From JAUIET01 sp045106985 (GTDB lineage: Bacteria; Pseudomonadota; Gammaproteobacteria; Pseudomonadales; JAUIET01), in assembly GCA_045106985.1 (NCBI GenBank), contig JBGCFQ010000004.1, forward strand, positions 1 through 64,000: a stretch of 64,000 bases of DNA, read 5' to 3'. The notes beneath the pieces were generated by a model that ran no database searches, was not told where the DNA came from, and saw only the letters and a list, made by a program, of their open reading frames with translations. Of this stretch, positions 1 through 7,643 are shown piece by piece. Each line of letters opens with the position of its first letter. The stretch's first letter is position 1. Both the position numbers and the translations under genes were made by a program.

Positions 1-72
1 GAGAACAATTTATACGGCGAAAGCGGTGAGCCCGTGAACGTTGGCACCAAGCCATCCATAACGTCGGCGTAG
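1..72 (+). CDS. possible C-terminal end of a gene entering from the left edge
   Basis: The first frame of the plus strand is open from the window edge to a TAG at 70-72 and would encode 23 residues ending in KPSITSA. The other two plus frames stop at bases 25-27 and 35-37. The fragment is too short to assign a family, and an open stretch of this length can arise by chance. If real, it converges on the arsenosugar genes. I see nothing else in bases 73-150. Confidence 0.2.
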   Translation, partial: ENNLYGESGEPVNVGTKPSITSA

Positions 73-150
73 GCTTTTGACTGCGCGGCACAAGCGTGGG
101 CAGCTTAATATCCCTGCTTCTAATGCAATTCTCAAACACTAAGCTCTCTA

Positions 151-771
151 CTACAGCAAACCAAAATCCCGGGCAATTTGCAGGTCCTCTGGCCTATCTA
201 TATCAGCAAGTGGCGCCAGCGTTTGGTATTCAATACCTGCTGCCGTTAACTGCTTAGTGGTTTGTTCGAACACGGTGTCTGTACCCCATTCAATATCCTT
301 GAAGATGGGCAGCAGCTTTCGACAGGTTCCCACTAATACGTAACCGCCGTCCAGCGCTGGGCCAAGTACAACCTCTACGGTAGATTCCAGCAACTCAAAC
401 GCTTGTTCTAAATGAGATTGGCTTAACCCCGGGCAATCAGAACCAATTAATACAGTGGTTTGAGCGTTGGCCACTGACAGCGCATGTGCCATGCGCTCCC
501 CTAAATCTCCACCGTGCTGCAGGCAGACCGACACTTCCGGGTTCTGTTGGACAAGCTCTTGGAAAAACGGATGCTCTGCGTCACTGTCTACCCATAGTTC
601 AACACGTGCACAGCGGACTAAAGACGCCTCGACCAATACGTGACGAACCAGACTTTTATGTAAAGAGACGATGCGCGCTAAGGACAATGCTGGCTCAAGC
701 CGCGTTTTAACCTGCCGCTGAACGGGAGCGCGAGTGAAGACGATGATTAAGCGGTCGAACGGTTTATCCAT
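151..771 (-). CDS. TIGR04282-type arsenosugar biosynthesis glycosyltransferase (DUF2064)
   Basis: A 206-residue nucleotide-sugar-transferase-like protein of the family that accompanies arsenosugar synthesis. Family signatures are visible: VFTRAPVQRQVKTRL near residues 11-25, DLGERM, LIGSDCPGL (a DxD-like acidic site) and LGPALDGGYVLVG. These match the cofC/DUF2064 GT-A fold. The start chosen is the ATG at 771, which overlaps the upstream gene's stop by 8 bases. An upstream in-frame codon at 807 would add 12 residues of unlikely sequence. It is the last gene of an arsS-led minus-strand operon and is normally paired with the TIGR04283 enzyme directly upstream. The exact sugar donor and acceptor cannot be read from the sequence. 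Confidence 0.85.
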   Translation of the reverse strand: MDKPFDRLIIVFTRAPVQRQVKTRLEPALSLARIVSLHKSLVRHVLVEASLVRCARVELWVDSDAEHPFFQELVQQNPEVSVCLQHGGDLGERMAHALSVANAQTTVLIGSDCPGLSQSHLEQAFELLESTVEVVLGPALDGGYVLVGTCRKLLPIFKDIEWGTDTVFEQTTKQLTAAGIEYQTLAPLADIDRPEDLQIARDFGLL

Positions 772-1504
772 AATAGATAGCTCGCAATTTACTGGGGTCG
801 GCACCAAAAAAATAGGCAGCTCGCAAAGTCCACATCATTATGACTGTGCGAACCACACCATGCTTTAGCCACTTTCGAGCAGAGCATTGCACAGGTTCAC
901 TAAACACCAATGGCTTGGCGCGTTTTTTTAATCGGCCGCTTAAGTCAACGTCTTCCATTAATTCTATGTTGGAAAAACCACCACAGTGTTCAAAGAACTC
1001 GCGGCGAATACAGAACACCTGGTCGCCTGTAGCGATACTAGTCAATCGCGACCGCGTATTCATGAACCACTCAATTATGCGAAAGGCTGACCCGGGGTGG
1101 TCTATGCTCACGGCATAATATGCCCACGGAACAGAATCAGCTAATAATCGCTGCCAATGACTTGCAGCCTCTAGTGGCAATCGAGTGTCGGCATGCAAGA
1201 ATATCAGTAGCTCGCCTCGAGCCTTTTTTGCTCCCGCATTCATTTGAGCTGCTCTACCCCGCTGACTAACAAGCACAATGTCATCCGGATGCAGAACTTT
1301 TGGGGTTCCGTCTGCACTGCCGCCGTCTACGATGATAATTTCGCTGCTAACACTGCTTTTAGTGCGAATGCTGGCCAGATGCAGAAGCAGCTCAGGCACA
1401 TTGCTTGCTTCATTAAGGGTGGGAATGATGATGCTGACCTGCGGCAATATGGTCTCGAGCGAGTTGGTCTTAGTTGAACCGACCTTGTAAGGAGGACTGG
1501 GCAT
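764..1504 (-). CDS. TIGR04283-type arsenosugar biosynthesis glycosyltransferase (GT2)
   Basis: A 246-residue family-2 glycosyltransferase. It shows the nucleotide-binding start SIIIPTLNEA (about residues 24-33), DGGSADGT (60-67), the subfamily-specific GRAAQMNAGA (83-92) and the acidic site HADTRLP (104-110). A C-terminal hydrophobic stretch (about 222-234) may touch the membrane. The combination of GRAxQMNxG and HADTxLP is diagnostic of the TIGR04283 group that co-occurs with ArsS. It lies 27 bases after arsS and overlaps the next glycosyltransferase by 8 bases, so the three genes are probably one transcript. Confidence 0.87.
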   Translation of the reverse strand: MPSPPYKVGSTKTNSLETILPQVSIIIPTLNEASNVPELLLHLASIRTKSSVSSEIIIVDGGSADGTPKVLHPDDIVLVSQRGRAAQMNAGAKKARGELLIFLHADTRLPLEAASHWQRLLADSVPWAYYAVSIDHPGSAFRIIEWFMNTRSRLTSIATGDQVFCIRREFFEHCGGFSNIELMEDVDLSGRLKKRAKPLVFSEPVQCSARKWLKHGVVRTVIMMWTLRAAYFFGADPSKLRAIYYG

Positions 1505-1531
1505 TTTTTACTGTGTTCAGGAACTACGCAC

Positions 1532-2479
1532 TCAACTTAATGCGCCACCACAACTACTGCCTTGTCCGGCTGTGCATCCGTAGCAATGCTCTCCTACTAC
1601 AATCGGCTCACCAACAGAGTCGCCTGCTAACAAGTCAGACAAGCTTCTGTCTGAGCTCATTCCCAGTTCCAACATTTGATTAAAGTCGCAGTCGTACAAA
1701 TTACCAAGCCAGTCGACACTAATCATGGAGCGGCACATTAATGATTCTAAATTCTGCGGCGAATAGCTGTCGCGCAGTAGTTTCATGTAATCGTGGAATT
1801 GGCCCTTGGAGAGCAGCATGCTACCAAAACGCTTGATCGGCATATTCGTAATGGTGAGCAATTCATCAAAACTGATAGCAAAGTCGGCGAACAGTTTGGT
1901 TTTGTACTCTTGCTGCAAACTCTGCTGATCAGGCGGAAGATGAGCCCCGACTGGGTTGTACACTAGATTAAGCTCTAGAGGACCACCGGGTCCATACCCG
2001 AGACTATTTAGCAGCTGCAGGGCCTCAATGCTCTTCTCAAACACGCCCTTACCACGCTGCGCGTCAACGTTTGCTTCACTGTAGCAAGGCAAGGAAGCCG
2101 TAATACTAACCTCATTCTCAGCCAGAAACTGCGCTAGGCCTGTTTGATCAGGCTCTAGTAAAATACTTAAATTACAGCGGTCCAATACCTTCACACCTAA
2201 AGCACGAGCTTCGGTTACCAGGTATCTAAAGTGGGGATTCATTTCGGGCGCACCGCCAGTGAGATCCAAAATTTCGATTGAGCGCGCTGCCAATACCTCA
2301 AGCAACACATCGATTGTTTCTCTAGACATTAACTCCGTTCTGGTTGGCCCCGCATTAACATGGCAGTGCACACAGCTTTGGTTACACAGGTAGCCCAAAT
2401 TCACCTGAAGAGTCGTTAGAGAACGCCGGGAAATCGAGGGGAAATCTGTCTGTTCTAGCAAATGAATTGTATCTAGCAT
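1532..2479 (-). CDS. arsS: ArsS, arsenosugar biosynthesis radical SAM protein
   Basis: Radical S-adenosylmethionine enzyme (315 residues from the ATG at 2479) of the family thought to transfer a 5'-deoxyadenosyl group onto dimethylarsenic in oxo-arsenosugar synthesis. The [4Fe-4S] site is CNQSCVHC (CX3CX2C, residues 32-39), followed by LTGGAPEMNPHF. The Cys-rich C-terminus reads CYGCTAGQGSSCGG. Many members are selenoproteins; here the visible cysteines are all encoded as Cys and there is no in-frame TGA. An alternative TTG start at 2512 adds 11 residues. No arsM methyltransferase, which would supply the substrate, lies within the window; it may be beyond the left edge. Confidence 0.88.
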   Translation of the reverse strand: MLDTIHLLEQTDFPSISRRSLTTLQVNLGYLCNQSCVHCHVNAGPTRTELMSRETIDVLLEVLAARSIEILDLTGGAPEMNPHFRYLVTEARALGVKVLDRCNLSILLEPDQTGLAQFLAENEVSITASLPCYSEANVDAQRGKGVFEKSIEALQLLNSLGYGPGGPLELNLVYNPVGAHLPPDQQSLQQEYKTKLFADFAISFDELLTITNMPIKRFGSMLLSKGQFHDYMKLLRDSYSPQNLESLMCRSMISVDWLGNLYDCDFNQMLELGMSSDRSLSDLLAGDSVGEPIVVGEHCYGCTAGQGSSCGGALS

Positions 2480-2670
2480 TGGTCCGCCGCTTAAGCTTGG
2501 CTGTTGTCTCAATTAGAAGACAGTATAGCGCTTTAAACTAGGCCATTGTTTGCTGTATCAGCTATGCTTATTAGGACTATTGCAGTTAGAATTCGTTCAG
2601 CGAAGGATTCGGCAAAAAAGACTTATTGCAACGTTAATTGCCATCGAATTAGAAAGAGTAAGATAGCGGC

Positions 2671-3132
2671 ATGACCCAGACCATGTATCAAAAAAATGTA
2701 GAGAATTATTTTATATCGTGGGACGAAATACATCACGATACATCTGTTTTGGCATTACGCCTTGCAGACGCCGGCTGGCAGCAGATCGTTGCGTTAACCG
2801 AAGGCGGCATTGGGCCCGCAGCCTCAATCGCACGCGACCTGAAAATACCAATGATTAATGCCTTAAGCGTGCGCGACCCCGCCGTGCAACATGATCTGAC
2901 GTTCTTACAAGAACATATCGACAAACAGTTGAAAACGCTGTTTATAGACGACTTGGTCGCAACAGGCAAAACCGCCCGAGCGGCGAAAGCTGCCTTCCCT
3001 CAAGCGCACTTTGTCGCCATGTACGCAAAGCCTTCGGGCAAACCACATGTCGATGATTTTGTTAACGAGATCGACCAGGACTGCTGGATTCACTTCCCTT
3101 GGGATGTGTTGACCGGTGAAGGTAAGGGTTAA
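2671..3132 (+). CDS. gpt: xanthine-guanine phosphoribosyltransferase-like protein
   Basis: Purine-salvage phosphoribosyltransferase of 153 residues, the same size as E. coli Gpt (152), converting guanine or xanthine plus PRPP to the nucleotide. The PRPP loop is FIDDLVATGKTA (91-102). The C-terminal block KPSGKPHVDDFVNEIDQD with the following PWD closely follows the Gpt pattern that sets it apart from Hpt. It stands alone, divergent from arsS across a 190-base spacer. Substrate preference among guanine, xanthine and hypoxanthine is inferred from family only. Confidence 0.8.
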   Translation: MTQTMYQKNVENYFISWDEIHHDTSVLALRLADAGWQQIVALTEGGIGPAASIARDLKIPMINALSVRDPAVQHDLTFLQEHIDKQLKTLFIDDLVATGKTARAAKAAFPQAHFVAMYAKPSGKPHVDDFVNEIDQDCWIHFPWDVLTGEGKG

Positions 3133-3141
3133 GAGACCACA

Positions 3142-3480
3142 GCAATCTGATTGCTGGCAAGATAGTCCTCTGAGATCCAGCAGGACTGAGCGTAAGCGAG
3201 GGAATGGTGGGTCCAGATGAGTGTTGCGAACGTTTTCTGCAAAGCACTGCTTTGCGTGAGCAGAACGACAGCAATCTCTGATTGCTGGCAAGATAGTCCT
3301 CTGAGATCCAGCAGGACTGAGCGCTAGCGAGGGAGTGGTGGGTCCAGAAGAGTGTCGCGAACGTTTTCTGCAAAGCACCGCTTTGTGCGAGTGGAACGAC
3401 GGCAATCTGTGATTGCTGGCAAGATAGTCCTCTGAGATTCATCAGGACTGAGCGTAAGCGAGGGAGTGGTGGGTCCAGAA
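3142..3480 (-). repeat. three 131-bp tandem repeats carrying the tRNA 3' end
   Basis: Three near-identical units follow the tRNA gene on its downstream side. The motif TGGTGGGTCCAGA (complement of the tRNA acceptor stem and CCA) starts at 3205, 3336 and 3467, exactly 131 bases apart, and again at 3575 in the real tRNA. Each unit also has a hairpin of the type GCAATC-loop-GATTGC (about 3142, 3271, 3402; a related hairpin sits upstream of the tRNA at 3673-3687). The first two units also have a second hairpin pairing GCAAAGC with GCTTTGC. Because 131 is not a multiple of 3, frames shift between copies. The layout recalls the tyrT/rtT repeats of E. coli. Confidence 0.85.
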
Positions 3481-3534
3481 GGACTCGATCCTTCGACCTG
3501 CCCCATTTACATTAAGAGATGAGTCGGATGCTCT
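3467..3534 (-). pseudogene. decayed partial copy of the neighbouring tRNA
   Basis: Bases 3467-3502 match the 3' half of the intact tRNA at 3575-3651 with one mismatch (T for A in the T loop). About 15 unrelated bases follow, and then GATGAGTCGGATGCTCT resumes the anticodon-arm and D-arm sequence. The 5' acceptor strand is missing and the anticodon loop is broken, so this cannot fold as a tRNA. It is the outermost unit of the tandem array and probably the duplication intermediate. Confidence 0.75.
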
Positions 3535-3574
3535 GGCCGCAGGCCTTGAGTGTCGCGCTTAGATCGTTGGGGAG

Positions 3575-3651
3575 TGGTGGGTCCAGAAGGACTCGAACCT
3601 TCGACCTGCCGATTATGAGTCGGATGCTCTAACCAGCTGAGCTATGGACCC
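3575..3651 (-). tRNA. tRNA with anticodon CAT (elongator Met or lysidine Ile2)
   Basis: A 77-nt gene with encoded CCA. The acceptor arm GGGTCCA pairs with TGGACCC, the D arm is GCTC...GAGC, the anticodon loop is CTCATAA, and the T arm GAAGG/CCTTC carries the TTCGAGT loop. There is no initiator-type C1-A72 mismatch, so it is not tRNA-fMet. CAT can be elongator methionine or the isoleucine tRNA modified by TilS. The anticodon stem resembles E. coli ileX, but acceptor pair 4 is T-A, so I leave this open. Positions 27 and 43 are mismatched. Confidence 0.93.
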
Positions 3652-3750
3652 CTTACTTCAAGCATGTCACCAGCAATCGTAGATTGCAGCGACGGCGCAT
3701 TGTAATGGGGAATGACCTCGGATTAAAGAGGTGCCCTATTAATTCCACAA

Positions 3751-3778
3751 TAAAAAAGACCTTCAACAGTTGAAGGTC
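3751..3778 (-). terminator. Rho-independent terminator of the SPFH gene
   Basis: GACCTTCAA (3758-3766), a CAG loop and TTGAAGGTC (3770-3778) form a perfect 9-bp stem. On the minus strand the stem is followed by TTTTTTA (3751-3757). It lies 22 bases past the stop of the SPFH-domain gene. Confidence 0.9.
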
Positions 3779-3800
3779 AGAAAGAAGCTTACAGCTCGGT

Positions 3801-4727
3801 TTAGCGCTCGGCGGTCAGGGAAGAGTTTGACACGGCCGAATTAGTGGTCGCATTCAATGTTGTCATAAGCCCAACAAGATCTGCAGTACTATTGCCAGCC
3901 GGAGCCAAAGAAAGAATGGCGGTGCCACTATTTCGCGAGGCGGTTACAAGGGCATCCTGGTCTCCTACCCGAGTCAAAAAATTCAAACCCACCTCAGCTG
4001 ATACGCCAGCCTCTCGCAAAATATTAATAGCTTCGGCGGTCGTTTCCGCGTATTCCTTCCGCGCCTTACCTACCTCCTCCATGCGAATCTTTACCGACTC
4101 ACCGTCTGCGGTGGCCTCTCCTACTTTTTCTGTTTTCACGGCTTCAGCCTTAAATCGGGCAGCATCGTTCAAACGTTGCGCCGCAATCACTTCGTTGGCC
4201 GAGTTTTCCACTTCTAAGGGAAGCTGCGGTTCGTCACTCAGTACTTTGTCGATGTGAATACCATAATCTTTAAAGTAGCTTGTTAAAGCCCGTTCAGCGG
4301 CATCAAGAATAGCTTCCTTACTGTTAAACACATTCTCTAGCTCAACACTGTTCGCCACCGGAATCGCACTGTCAGTTGCAACACTCAGCATCTGATCGGC
4401 GTAAGAGCCAAGATTGTATTCGGCTTTATAGGCCTCTTTTACATCTTCAACCACCTGATAAAATACTTTCAGAGAAATAGAAAATGTGACCTGGTCTTTC
4501 GTTTTTAGTCTTAATGGCACTTCCAGCTGCTCTATGTTTGTGTCGCTGGTTCTATCCACCCATGAAATCAAAGGTATGCGAAACGAAAGTCCCGGCTTGG
4601 CCGTACGCCAATACTTACCAAGAATAACAATGTGTTTTAAGGTGCGTTGATTGGTAATAACAACAGATGACGCAATAATCGCTACCAGTACTATGCCAAA
4701 ACCAATAGTTGACGGTGATATGTCCAT
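3801..4727 (-). CDS. SPFH/band-7 domain membrane protein (stomatin/prohibitin-like)
   Basis: A 308-residue protein with one N-terminal transmembrane segment (about residues 8-25, rich in I, V and A). An SPFH/band-7 domain follows (about 30-180), then a charged helical region with Ala, Glu and Lys (about 180-240) that probably forms a coiled coil, and a small-residue-rich tail. Proteins of this kind oligomerise in the membrane and often scaffold proteases or lipid domains. No protease partner (NfeD, FtsH, HflC) is adjacent, so the specific role is unknown. Translation begins at ATG 4727 with a good AAAGGAG ribosome site, and the gene has its own terminator. It diverges from the small regulator at 4883. 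Confidence 0.82.
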   Translation of the reverse strand: MDISPSTIGFGIVLVAIIASSVVITNQRTLKHIVILGKYWRTAKPGLSFRIPLISWVDRTSDTNIEQLEVPLRLKTKDQVTFSISLKVFYQVVEDVKEAYKAEYNLGSYADQMLSVATDSAIPVANSVELENVFNSKEAILDAAERALTSYFKDYGIHIDKVLSDEPQLPLEVENSANEVIAAQRLNDAARFKAEAVKTEKVGEATADGESVKIRMEEVGKARKEYAETTAEAINILREAGVSAEVGLNFLTRVGDQDALVTASRNSGTAILSLAPAGNSTADLVGLMTTLNATTNSAVSNSSLTAER

Positions 4728-4830
4728 AATGTTCTCCTTTTGTTTACTTTCTCACCCGTTCGGGAACACGCCAATGGGCGTATCAAGAGCTTTCCACCTC
4801 TTTATTGAATACGCGTATTGTAAACTTTTG

Positions 4831-4870
4831 TTGAATATAAGTCAATTTATGTCTATTATTATAGACATAA
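4831..4870 (+). promoter_or_regulatory. promoter with a perfect palindromic operator
   Basis: TTGAAT (4831-4836) and TATTAT (4854-4859) are spaced by 17 bases, a good sigma-70 promoter for the gene starting at 4883. A perfect 10-bp inverted repeat, TTATGTCTAT (4847-4856) and ATAGACATAA (4861-4870) with a 4-base spacer, covers the -10 box and the expected start site. Binding there would block transcription, so autorepression is a reasonable inference. A second palindrome, ATACGCGTAT (4809-4818), lies on the SPFH-gene side. Confidence 0.65.
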
Positions 4871-4882
4871 CAACATACAAGC

Positions 4883-5185
4883 ATGAACCACATCATTGAA
4901 ACGCGCTACCTTATGTATAAAGACCCTGCGATGGAAACCCTTATTACTCGCACTATCAGAGCCGCCATGGCACAAGACGGCATGAGCTACGCCGACCTTG
5001 TTAGGCTGCTAGAAGCAAAAGGAATTGTTCAATCAGAGAGTACGCTGCGCAGCAAGGTAAACAACGGCACCATGGCCGCATCCTTGTTCCTGCACTTAAT
5101 AAGCTGTACTAGCATGCAGAATATTGATCTTGCAGGAGTGTTAGAGCGCTATGAGAGCATACGCGCTAAGAACAAAGAGGTATAA
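4883..5185 (+). CDS. small DUF6471-like protein, possible DNA-binding regulator
   Basis: A 100-residue protein. The core from about residue 17 (METLITRTIRAAMAQDGMSY) to the SKVNNGTMAASLFLHLI segment has the pattern of DUF6471 proteins: a helix, then GMSYADLVRLL, a turn, and ESTLRSKVNNG. This looks like a helix-turn-helix of the lambda-repressor type. Alternative in-frame starts are at 4913 and 4931; none has a strong ribosome site, and the predicted transcript start leaves a leader of only about 16 bases. The palindrome over its own promoter suggests self-regulation and possibly control of the divergent SPFH gene. Family assignment is from pattern memory. Confidence 0.6.
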   Translation: MNHIIETRYLMYKDPAMETLITRTIRAAMAQDGMSYADLVRLLEAKGIVQSESTLRSKVNNGTMAASLFLHLISCTSMQNIDLAGVLERYESIRAKNKEV

Positions 5186-5252
5186 AATTAGACGGCGCTA
5201 TTTGCGTAAACAGTTCTAGTGCCGCTAAACCGAGTGGGGGCAACGAGCCGCA

Positions 5253-7151
5253 CTAAAACCCTTCCCACTCGCTATTTCCGCCATTGGCAACTGCTCGGCC
5301 TTGTCGCAATGGGGCTGCGCTGCTAGCACCAGCTGACCGTGAATCAGTCGATGCCCAAGGTCGCTCCCCGGACCGTCTTTCTGCACTGTGATTAGCTGCC
5401 GTTCCACTACGTGATGCCGCATTCGACCCATCTCCAGTCTGAAATGTGCTCACAAGCCTAGAAAGTCCCTGCGCCTGGCTACTTAGGTTCTCACTAGCGG
5501 CCGAGGCTTCTTCAACCAAGGCGGCATTTTGCTGTGTCAACTCGTCCATCTGACTGACAGCCGAGCCAATCTGATCAACGCCTGACGCCTGCTCGCTGCT
5601 TGCGGAGGCTATCTCGCCAACAATGGCGGTGACGTCCTTAACACCAGCTACAATCGCATCAAGCGTTTCACCAGATTGCGTGACCAGCCGAGACCCATGT
5701 TCTACCTTATCGCTGCTGTCCTCGATCAATTCTTTAATTTCTTTTGCTGCTGTGGCGCTTCGCCCTGCTAGATTGCGAACCTCACTAGCAACAACCGCAA
5801 AACCACGCCCTTGGTCGCCCGCGCGCGCTGCTTCAACAGACGCGTTTAACGCTAGTAGATTGGTCTGGAAAGCTATCTCATCAATGACAGCAATGATGTC
5901 TGAAATCTTTTTGCTGGAGGCGTTAATCTCAGCCATCGCGGCTACTGCTTCACCGACTACAGCCCCCCCTTTCTCGGCCTTATCTCGAGCGCTCACTGCC
6001 AACTCATTTGCCATAACCGCATTGTCGGCATTTTGTCTTACAGTACTGGTCATTTCCTCCATGCTCGCGGCGGTTTGCTGAAGGCTTGAGGCCTGCTCTT
6101 CCGTTCTCTGGCTGAGATCCAAATTACCTTTTGATATTTCCGAAGCGCCAGCGCCAACATCGAATGAAACTCGAGTAATATCAACAATCGTATTGCAAAG
6201 GTTATCCACAGTTTCATTGACGGCTGCTTTCAATTCTGCAAACTGCCCCGTGAATTCGCCTGTAATTCGATGGGTGAGATCTCCAACAGCCATCGCTCGC
6301 ATCGTCTGCGACGTGTCTTCAAGAACGCGCTCAATAGTTTCCTGAAAATTCTTCTGTTCAGTAATATCGGTGGCGAACTTAACGACTTTGAAGGGCTGCC
6401 CGCTGAGGTTCAAGATTGGGTTGTAAGACGCCTGAATCCATACCTCTTTACCGCCCTTCCCGAGCCGCTTGTATTGCTGCGCCTCATATTCTCCTCGGCC
6501 CAACTTATCCCAAAACTGTTGATACTCGGAACTGGCTCCATAGGAAGGTTCGACGAACATGCCGTGATGTCGACCCTGTATCTCATGCAAGCTATAGCCC
6601 ACGGTATTTAAGAAATTGTCGTTCGCCGTGATTATGGTGCCATCCATGTTGAATTCGATCACGGCCAATGCCTTATCGATCGCGTTCATCTGGCCCGCCG
6701 AATTGGCGTTTTGTAGCTTTCGTTCAGTAACGTCTGTAGCTACTTTAATTACTTTAGAGGCCTTGCCTGCCTCATCAAATATTGGATTGTAAGACGCCTG
6801 AATCCACACTTCTTTGCCGCCCTTACCAAGCCGCTTATATTCCTGCGCCTCAAATTCACCGCGATTAAGCTTGTCCCAAAACCGCTGGTACTCGGCACTT
6901 GCGCCGTAGGCAGGTTCAACAAACATGCGGTGGTGCTGCCCCTGAATTTCACTCAAAGAGTAACCAACCGTGCTGAGGAAATTGTCGTTCGCGGTGATAA
7001 TAGTGCCGTCCATGTTGAACTCTATTACCGCCTGCGCCTTGCTGAAGGCCGCTAACTGGCTTTCAGATTCCGCGCATTTTTCATTTGCTTCATCTAAAAG
7101 ACTCCGTAGCTGTTTGTAGCTAGGGCGTTTCACAAATCCATTTGCGAACAT
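5253..7151 (-). CDS. cytoplasmic methyl-accepting chemotaxis protein with two PAS domains
   Basis: A soluble chemoreceptor of 632 residues with no transmembrane segment. Order: PAS 1 (about 20-130) and PAS 2 (about 140-255), both containing DGTIITANDNFL and GKGGKEVWIQASYNP; a HAMP-like segment (AVGDLTHRI); then the signalling hairpin with the tip DEIAFQTNLLALNASVEAARAG. The last residues are EWEGF, an xWxxF pentapeptide of the kind that tethers CheR or CheB. The start at 7151 was chosen because GGAGAAGAAT lies just upstream; starts at 7163 and 7217 are also in frame. PAS domains here probably sense redox state, oxygen or a small ligand. The gene lies at the end of the chemosensory locus with its own upstream region. 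Confidence 0.92.
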   Translation of the reverse strand: MFANGFVKRPSYKQLRSLLDEANEKCAESESQLAAFSKAQAVIEFNMDGTIITANDNFLSTVGYSLSEIQGQHHRMFVEPAYGASAEYQRFWDKLNRGEFEAQEYKRLGKGGKEVWIQASYNPIFDEAGKASKVIKVATDVTERKLQNANSAGQMNAIDKALAVIEFNMDGTIITANDNFLNTVGYSLHEIQGRHHGMFVEPSYGASSEYQQFWDKLGRGEYEAQQYKRLGKGGKEVWIQASYNPILNLSGQPFKVVKFATDITEQKNFQETIERVLEDTSQTMRAMAVGDLTHRITGEFTGQFAELKAAVNETVDNLCNTIVDITRVSFDVGAGASEISKGNLDLSQRTEEQASSLQQTAASMEEMTSTVRQNADNAVMANELAVSARDKAEKGGAVVGEAVAAMAEINASSKKISDIIAVIDEIAFQTNLLALNASVEAARAGDQGRGFAVVASEVRNLAGRSATAAKEIKELIEDSSDKVEHGSRLVTQSGETLDAIVAGVKDVTAIVGEIASASSEQASGVDQIGSAVSQMDELTQQNAALVEEASAASENLSSQAQGLSRLVSTFQTGDGSNAASRSGTAANHSAERRSGERPWASTDSRSAGASSAAPLRQGRAVANGGNSEWEGF

Positions 7152-7501
7152 ATTCTTCTCCATTAAATCCAATCGCTGCACAAAAATTTTTCCACAAAGC
7201 GATCTTAACAAGGGCATGGTGAGTCAAGCCCTGCATTATCACTAAGTGTGTTGTAATAAGATTATTGTAGATACTCTCAGCGCTTCTGGAAAAATCTTTA
7301 CTAGTTTCGTGAACCTCTCCGCACAGAGCCGAATAACCCTCAGCGATAGATGGAACCTGTGCTACGAAGTCCAATTCTGTGTTCTGGCAATCAAGCTAAA
7401 CAGAGCATAACTTCCACTAACGATTTCTAGAACGTATACCAAGACTGCGATATCAGTTGCGAGTTATAGGAATTCGCGCGCCACATTAAACCGACAATTT
7501 A

Positions 7502-7530
7502 TTGACGTTTTGAACAAACTTAAATACTTA
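7502..7530 (+). promoter_or_regulatory. candidate sigma-70 promoter of cheV
   Basis: TTGACG (7502-7507) and TACTTA (7525-7530) are spaced by 17 bases and point toward cheV at 7644, leaving a leader of about 107 bases. The whole divergent spacer 7152-7643 holds no supportable gene. I did not find a convincing sigma-28 or sigma-54 motif in it. Confidence 0.35.
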
Positions 7531-7643
7531 TGTTGCTAAGTGACAGAAAATCGACCTCAGTCTTGTCAATTCAAAATGGTTCTTGGTTTTACGCGCGTAA
7601 ACGACTACATTTTATAGGTGTTCAATAAGAATTTCAGGCAGTC

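Noticed and set aside
1532..2479. Selenocysteine in ArsS
   Set aside because: Visible motif positions are Cys codons and no in-frame TGA is present before the stop.
2905..3442. Long minus-strand open frames across the tRNA-anchored repeats
   Set aside because: They arise from the repeated sequence; the 131-base unit shifts the frame at each copy, so the peptide is not a true repeat protein, and the frames overlap gpt.
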